A model generated the notes under the pieces. It saw nothing but the letters and a program-made list of their open reading frames with translations. It ran no database searches and was not told where the DNA came from. DNA of 64,000 bases from JAANXG01 sp034520625 (GTDB lineage Bacteria; Pseudomonadota; Gammaproteobacteria; Arenicellales; JAANXG01): assembly GCA_034520625.1 (NCBI GenBank), contig JAXHNI010000008.1, positions 496,001 to 560,000 on the forward strand, read 5' to 3'. Positions 60,540 through 64,000 of the stretch are shown here, piece by piece. Both the position numbers and the translations under genes were made by a program. Each line of letters begins with the position of its first letter. The stretch's first letter is position 1.

Positions 60540-61415
60540 TCAGCCGGACGGCGCGCCCAGCACGAAGCGGGCGTACATCCGTCCGGATCCGGTGTCCGGC
60601 TCGACAACATCCCCCATGTACTCGACCTGCACCGCGTTGGCGTTGCCGAGATATACCTGGAACGGCGGCCGGCCTTCCACCTCGACCCGCCGACCCGCCG
60701 GGAAATCGCGGTACAGCAGGCGCTCGCCGCGCGCGTCGCGGACATCGATCCAGGAGTCCCCGGCGAACTCGAAAACCGCCTTGTCGGGCACGGTGGGCAT
60801 GGGTGGCGGGCCTTCGTCCATCTCCTCGTAGTAGGTAGCGGCCTGCGTCGTCTCGGGCTCCGGCTCCAGCGGTTCGACGTTCATTTGCTCGTCGGCGGCC
60901 GGGTCGCGCTGTGCCGTCGCACCGGGGTCGGTGAGGTCCGGCAGCAGTTCCCCGCCTTCCCGGTATTGCCAGAAAGCCGCCGACAGCACAACCAGCACGC
61001 CCAACGCGCCGGCCCCGATCCAGGTGCGTGCCCGGGACGGGCCGGACGCCGGCTCCGCTTCTTCATCGGGCTCGGGCGCCTCGGTCTTCAGGGCCTCGGT
61101 CTTCCGGGCCTCGATCTCCGGCTCCTTCCGGGAAATCTCGATTTCCTGGGTGCTCGCCCCCGCCATCAACTGGTCGGCATCCAGGCCGAGAAGCCTCGCA
61201 TAGGACCTCAGATAGCCGCGGGCGTAGGTGGTACCCGGCAGCTTGGTCCAGTCGTCGTCCTCCAGGGCCTGGATCTGAAAGATCCCCAGCCGCAGCTCCG
61301 CGGCGACGTCGTCCAGCGTCAACCCGACCTTCTCGCGGGTTCGCCGCAGCTGGCGGCCGCAGTCCAGGGCGCCGGTTTCTTCGTCCGGTTTCTTTTCTTC
61401 TTCTGATTCTGTCAT
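60540..61415 (-). CDS. rodZ: cytoskeletal protein RodZ
   Basis: 291 residues. N-terminal HTH_25 (CGRQLRRTREKVGLTLDDVA, then LPGTTYARGYLRSYARLLGL), an acidic linker, one membrane helix (TWIGAGALGVLVVLSAAFW), a Pro/Glu-rich periplasmic linker and a DUF4115-type beta domain (AVFEFAGDSWIDVRDARGER). RodZ links MreB to the cell-wall elongation machinery. The start overlaps pilW by 4 nt. No ispG follows, unlike in many relatives; hisS follows directly. Confidence 0.93.
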   Translation of the reverse strand: MTESEEEKKPDEETGALDCGRQLRRTREKVGLTLDDVAAELRLGIFQIQALEDDDWTKLPGTTYARGYLRSYARLLGLDADQLMAGASTQEIEISRKEPEIEARKTEALKTEAPEPDEEAEPASGPSRARTWIGAGALGVLVVLSAAFWQYREGGELLPDLTDPGATAQRDPAADEQMNVEPLEPEPETTQAATYYEEMDEGPPPMPTVPDKAVFEFAGDSWIDVRDARGERLLYRDFPAGRRVEVEGRPPFQVYLGNANAVQVEYMGDVVEPDTGSGRMYARFVLGAPSG

Positions 61416-62164
61416 TGGTAGACCTTCAGTTGTCTGGCTTCATCCGATGAAGCGAATTTCTTTCTGAGCCTGGCGGCGTACTCCGCGGCCACGTCCTTCG
61501 CATGCAGCTTCGATTCTATCTTCACCGCCAGCAGCAGGCTCGACGGCGTATCCGGTCCCACAGAAAAATACCTTTCTATATAAGCTCTTGCAGCCAGGTA
61601 CTCCCGCCGCGCATAGGCGATGTCCGCCATGTAATACAAGGCCGGCGCAAGCCGGGGATCTTCGTCCAGGGCGGCCCGGAAATAGGGCTCAGCGCCGCGT
61701 CGGTCCGTGCGCATGTTGATCAGGCATTGCCCCGCCCTGAGATTGGTCAGTGTCCGGCGCTCGTACAACGGGTTGTTCAGGGCGCTTTCGAACTGCTTTA
61801 TCGCCGCCTCGACCCGGCCCTGCTGGCACAGGAAGATACCGTAGTCGTGCGCCGCCACGGCGTTGCCCGGATCCGAGTCGATGGCCCGTCGATAGTGGTA
61901 GTCGGCGCGCTCGGGATGGTCGAGCTGGGTCTGGAGCATGGCCATCACGTAGTTGGCCCGGGAATGGGACGGCGCGATCTCCAGCGCCTGCTCCAGCTCA
62001 TCCAGCGCGGTCTTTTTCTGGTTCCGCTGCAGATACCCCAGGGCCAGCTCGGTAAGCGCCCCGGCGCGCGCCTCGGCATCCGACGCCTCCCGGGCCGGAC
62101 CCGATTCCACCGTAGCGCACCCCGCCAGCAGCAGCGCGGCAAGCAGACACGCCGGGCGCCTCAT
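61412..62164 (-). CDS. pilW: type IV pilus biogenesis/stability lipoprotein PilW (PilF)
   Basis: 250 residues: lipoprotein signal LLAALLLAGCA, then TPR repeats (ELALGYLQRNQKKTALDELE, ALEIAPSHSRANYVMAMLQT, AIDSDPGNAVAAHDYGIFLC). It is the pilotin that helps the PilQ secretin assemble. It begins on the last base of the rlmN stop. The rlmN-pilW-rodZ order is conserved. No other pilus genes are in the window. Confidence 0.93.
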   Translation of the reverse strand: MRRPACLLAALLLAGCATVESGPAREASDAEARAGALTELALGYLQRNQKKTALDELEQALEIAPSHSRANYVMAMLQTQLDHPERADYHYRRAIDSDPGNAVAAHDYGIFLCQQGRVEAAIKQFESALNNPLYERRTLTNLRAGQCLINMRTDRRGAEPYFRAALDEDPRLAPALYYMADIAYARREYLAARAYIERYFSVGPDTPSSLLLAVKIESKLHAKDVAAEYAARLRKKFASSDEARQLKVYQ

Positions 62165-63264
62165 CAGGATACGTCCGCCGTCTGCCGGTCGCGATAGCGC
62201 TGGGCGCGCCGGGTCCGGTCCTGGACCTGGCCGGCAAGCTGCCCGCAGGCCGCATCGATATCCTCGCCCCGCGTCGTGCGCGTCATCGTGAACAGGTCGT
62301 GGGACAGGAGCACGTCCCGGAAGCGGTCGATGCGGGCGCGGGGGGAGCGCCGGTACGTTGTCCCCTCGAAGGGGTTGAAGGGAATCAGGTTCACCTTCGC
62401 CGGCACATCAGCGATGAGCCGCGCCAGCTGCCGCGCGTGGATCTCGGAATCGTTCACGCCGTCGATCAGGGTGTACTCGAAGGTGACCCGGGCGCGCGGC
62501 GCGTCGGCCACGTAGCGGCGGCAGGCGTCGAGCAGCTCGGCAATCGGATACTTCCGGTTGAGCGGAACCAGGGTGTCACGGAGCTCGTCGGTGGCCGCGT
62601 GCAGGGAGACCGCCAGGCTGACCGGGCAATCCCGCTTCAGCTTGTCGATGCCGGGTACGTGTCCCGCGGTGCTCAGGGTGACCCGGCGCCGCGACAGCCC
62701 ATAGGCGAAGTCGTCGAGCATCAGGCGCATCGCCGCCACCACCGCATCATAGTTGAGGAGCGGCTCGCCCATGCCCATCATGACCACGTTGGTGATCCGC
62801 GGGCCGCCCGCGGCATGGAGGCGGGCATTGGCGGCCCAGAGCTGGCCGATGATCTCCGCGGTGCTCAGGTTGCGGGCGAAACCCTGGCGCGCCGTGGCGC
62901 AGAAGCTGCAGTTCAGGGCACAGCCCACCTGTGAGGAAACGCACAGGGTGGACCGCTCGCTCTCCGGGATGAAGACCGTCTCGATGGCATTGCCGTCACC
63001 CAGACGCATCAGCCATTTGCAGGTACCGTCCGACGACCAGTGCTCTTCCACCACGGAAGGCGGCCGGATCTCGGCGGTCTCGCGCAGCCTCTCCCGCAGC
63101 GGCTTGCTGAGGTTGGTCATGGACTCGAAGTCCGCCACACCGAGCTGATGGATCCATTTCACCACCTGGTCCGCCCTGAAGCGCTTCTCCCCCAGTCCAC
63201 CGAAAAACGCCACCATGGCGGGGCGGTCGAGGTTCATCAGGTTGGAGGCGGCGGTGTCGTTCAT
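62164..63264 (-). CDS. rlmN: dual-specificity 23S rRNA/tRNA adenine C2-methyltransferase
   Basis: 366 residues, radical SAM: CALNCSFCATARQGF (CxxxCxxC), NVVMMGMGEPLLNYDAV, SLHAATDELRDTLVPLNRKY, and a late Cys in AACGQLAGQ near the end. It methylates C2 of A2503 in 23S rRNA and A37 in some tRNAs. ATG 63264 overlaps the ndk stop; the frame also opens at a TTG five codons upstream. Confidence 0.96.
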   Translation of the reverse strand: MNDTAASNLMNLDRPAMVAFFGGLGEKRFRADQVVKWIHQLGVADFESMTNLSKPLRERLRETAEIRPPSVVEEHWSSDGTCKWLMRLGDGNAIETVFIPESERSTLCVSSQVGCALNCSFCATARQGFARNLSTAEIIGQLWAANARLHAAGGPRITNVVMMGMGEPLLNYDAVVAAMRLMLDDFAYGLSRRRVTLSTAGHVPGIDKLKRDCPVSLAVSLHAATDELRDTLVPLNRKYPIAELLDACRRYVADAPRARVTFEYTLIDGVNDSEIHARQLARLIADVPAKVNLIPFNPFEGTTYRRSPRARIDRFRDVLLSHDLFTMTRTTRGEDIDAACGQLAGQVQDRTRRAQRYRDRQTADVS

Positions 63265-63692
63265 CGAGTGCGTGGACAAATCTCGTTGTCGTCGAAAAAG
63301 AATGCGATCTCGTTCCTCGCGGTATCCGGGCCGTCGGAGCCGTGCACCGCGTTTTCCTCCACCGTTTCAGCGAAGTCCGCGCGAATGGTTCCCTCCGCAG
63401 CTTCCGCCGGATTCGTCGCCCCCATGAGCTCCCGATTGCGGGCAATGGCGTTCTCGCCTTCCAGCACCTGCACCATAACGGGGCCTGATTGCATATACGC
63501 TACCAGGTCATTATAGAACGGGCGGTCCTTGTGCACCTCGTAAAAACGACTGGCCTGGTCCTCGCTCAGGTGCATCATCCTAGCCGCGAGGATGCGCAAC
63601 CCGGCCTGCTCGAAGCGCTTGTAGATTTCCCCGATGATGTTCCGGGCCACGGCTTCGGGCTTGATTATTGAAAGAGTGCGTTCAACCGCCAT
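63261..63692 (-). CDS. ndk: nucleoside diphosphate kinase
   Basis: 143 residues: ERTLSIIKPEAVARNIIGEIY at the N-terminus, RPFYNDLVAYMQSGPVMVQV, and the active-site His in ENAVHGSDGPDTARNEIAFFF. It balances nucleoside triphosphate pools by phosphate transfer through that His. First gene of the ndk-rlmN-pilW-rodZ-hisS run. Confidence 0.98.
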   Translation of the reverse strand: MAVERTLSIIKPEAVARNIIGEIYKRFEQAGLRILAARMMHLSEDQASRFYEVHKDRPFYNDLVAYMQSGPVMVQVLEGENAIARNRELMGATNPAEAAEGTIRADFAETVEENAVHGSDGPDTARNEIAFFFDDNEICPRTR

Positions 63693-63785
63693 ATGACTGG
63701 GTCTCCTGTTCGGTTCTACAAGTTGCTGAATTTTTTGACAAAGATCTGCTGAAATGCCCGGAAGGCGCGGGCGCGTAGTGTAACC

Positions 63786-64000
63786 TCAGGCGGCTACGCG
63801 GGCAACGAGCCGGTCGCGGTGGACGTCCTCGACCACAGCATCGACGAAAGCACCCGGATCAAGCCGGGCCGCCTCGAGGGTAAGGGGCAGGTAGTCCGCA
63901 CCACGTGCACGCCATCCGTCCCGGTCACCACCGCCGCGCTCCCCCTCCACCAGGGCGCGTACCGGCGCACCGATCCGGCTGTACAGCACTTCCCGGCATA
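63786..64000 (-). CDS. C-terminal fragment of a probable TRAM-domain methylthiotransferase (MiaB/RimO/MtaB type)
   Basis: About 70 C-terminal residues; the frame is open to the right edge (CREVLYSRIGAPVRALVEGE). A basic/hydrophobic helix, then LVEGE, RARGADYLPLTL and DPGAFVDAVVEDVHRDRLV, resembles the end of radical-SAM methylthiotransferases, where a TRAM domain with the pattern VLVEG...GR...G..v.v.I closes the protein. The catalytic part is outside the window, so the call is tentative. It is about 90 bp upstream of ndk, same strand. Confidence 0.45.
   Translation of the reverse strand, partial: CREVLYSRIGAPVRALVEGERGGGDRDGWRARGADYLPLTLEAARLDPGAFVDAVVEDVHRDRLVARVAA

Overview
The window looks like a chromosome segment of a high-GC gammaproteobacterium. 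The gene orders hisS-yfgM-bamB-der, ndk-rlmN-pilW-rodZ, hfq-hflX-hflK-hflC with miaA-mutL-amiC-tsaE-nnrD upstream, alaS-lysC-csrA-tRNA-Ser-tRNA-Arg, dnaX-ybaB-recR and guaB-guaA are typical of that class. A short-form histidine pathway (hisZ) and a MutL with the endonuclease motif argue against an enteric bacterium and fit a Chromatiales- or Xanthomonadales-like lineage. I cannot name a species. Most genes are on the minus strand.

Layout. 1-660: start of a cNMP-binding/EAL protein running off the left edge. 1190-11912: two tRNAs, csrA, lysC, alaS, recX, recA, thpR, pncC, rlmB, rnr and tRNA-Leu. 12-18.2 kb: a probable permuted papain-like hydrolase, a MipA-type porin, an SDR enzyme, then hisZ-purA. 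18.8-28.9 kb: a long minus-strand housekeeping run from nnrD down to hflC and a small membrane protein. 28.9-41.3 kb: queG, orn, recR, ybaB, dnaX, SRP RNA, a duplicated tRNA-Ser locus, mltF, tadA, guaA, guaB, xseA. 41.3-54.7 kb: a degenerate LytM protein and then a surface-glycan or glycolipid cluster (methyltransferase, GT2, acyltransferase, epimerase, flippase-like protein, Cys/Trp-rich lipoprotein, GlpD-like enzyme, GT4, YfhO-like giant membrane protein). 54.8-64 kb: an unknown helical protein, der, bamB, yfgM, hisS, rodZ, pilW, rlmN, ndk and the tail of a possible methylthiotransferase.

The most striking non-coding content is a family of six elements, each exactly 110 bp, all on the + strand and all between genes. 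Each has 29-bp arms that are complementary within a copy but differ between copies, around a conserved 52-nt core. The core contains two hairpins with NGGA loops that closely match the selected CsrA-binding consensus RUACARGGAUGU, and csrA itself lies in the window. I propose a dispersed CsrA-binding (sponge or regulatory) element; this is a hypothesis from sequence only. Other repeats are GTAGGAG-type REP/BIME sequences, a 267-bp MITE-like palindrome whose end forms the TAG stop of two genes, and several large palindromes.
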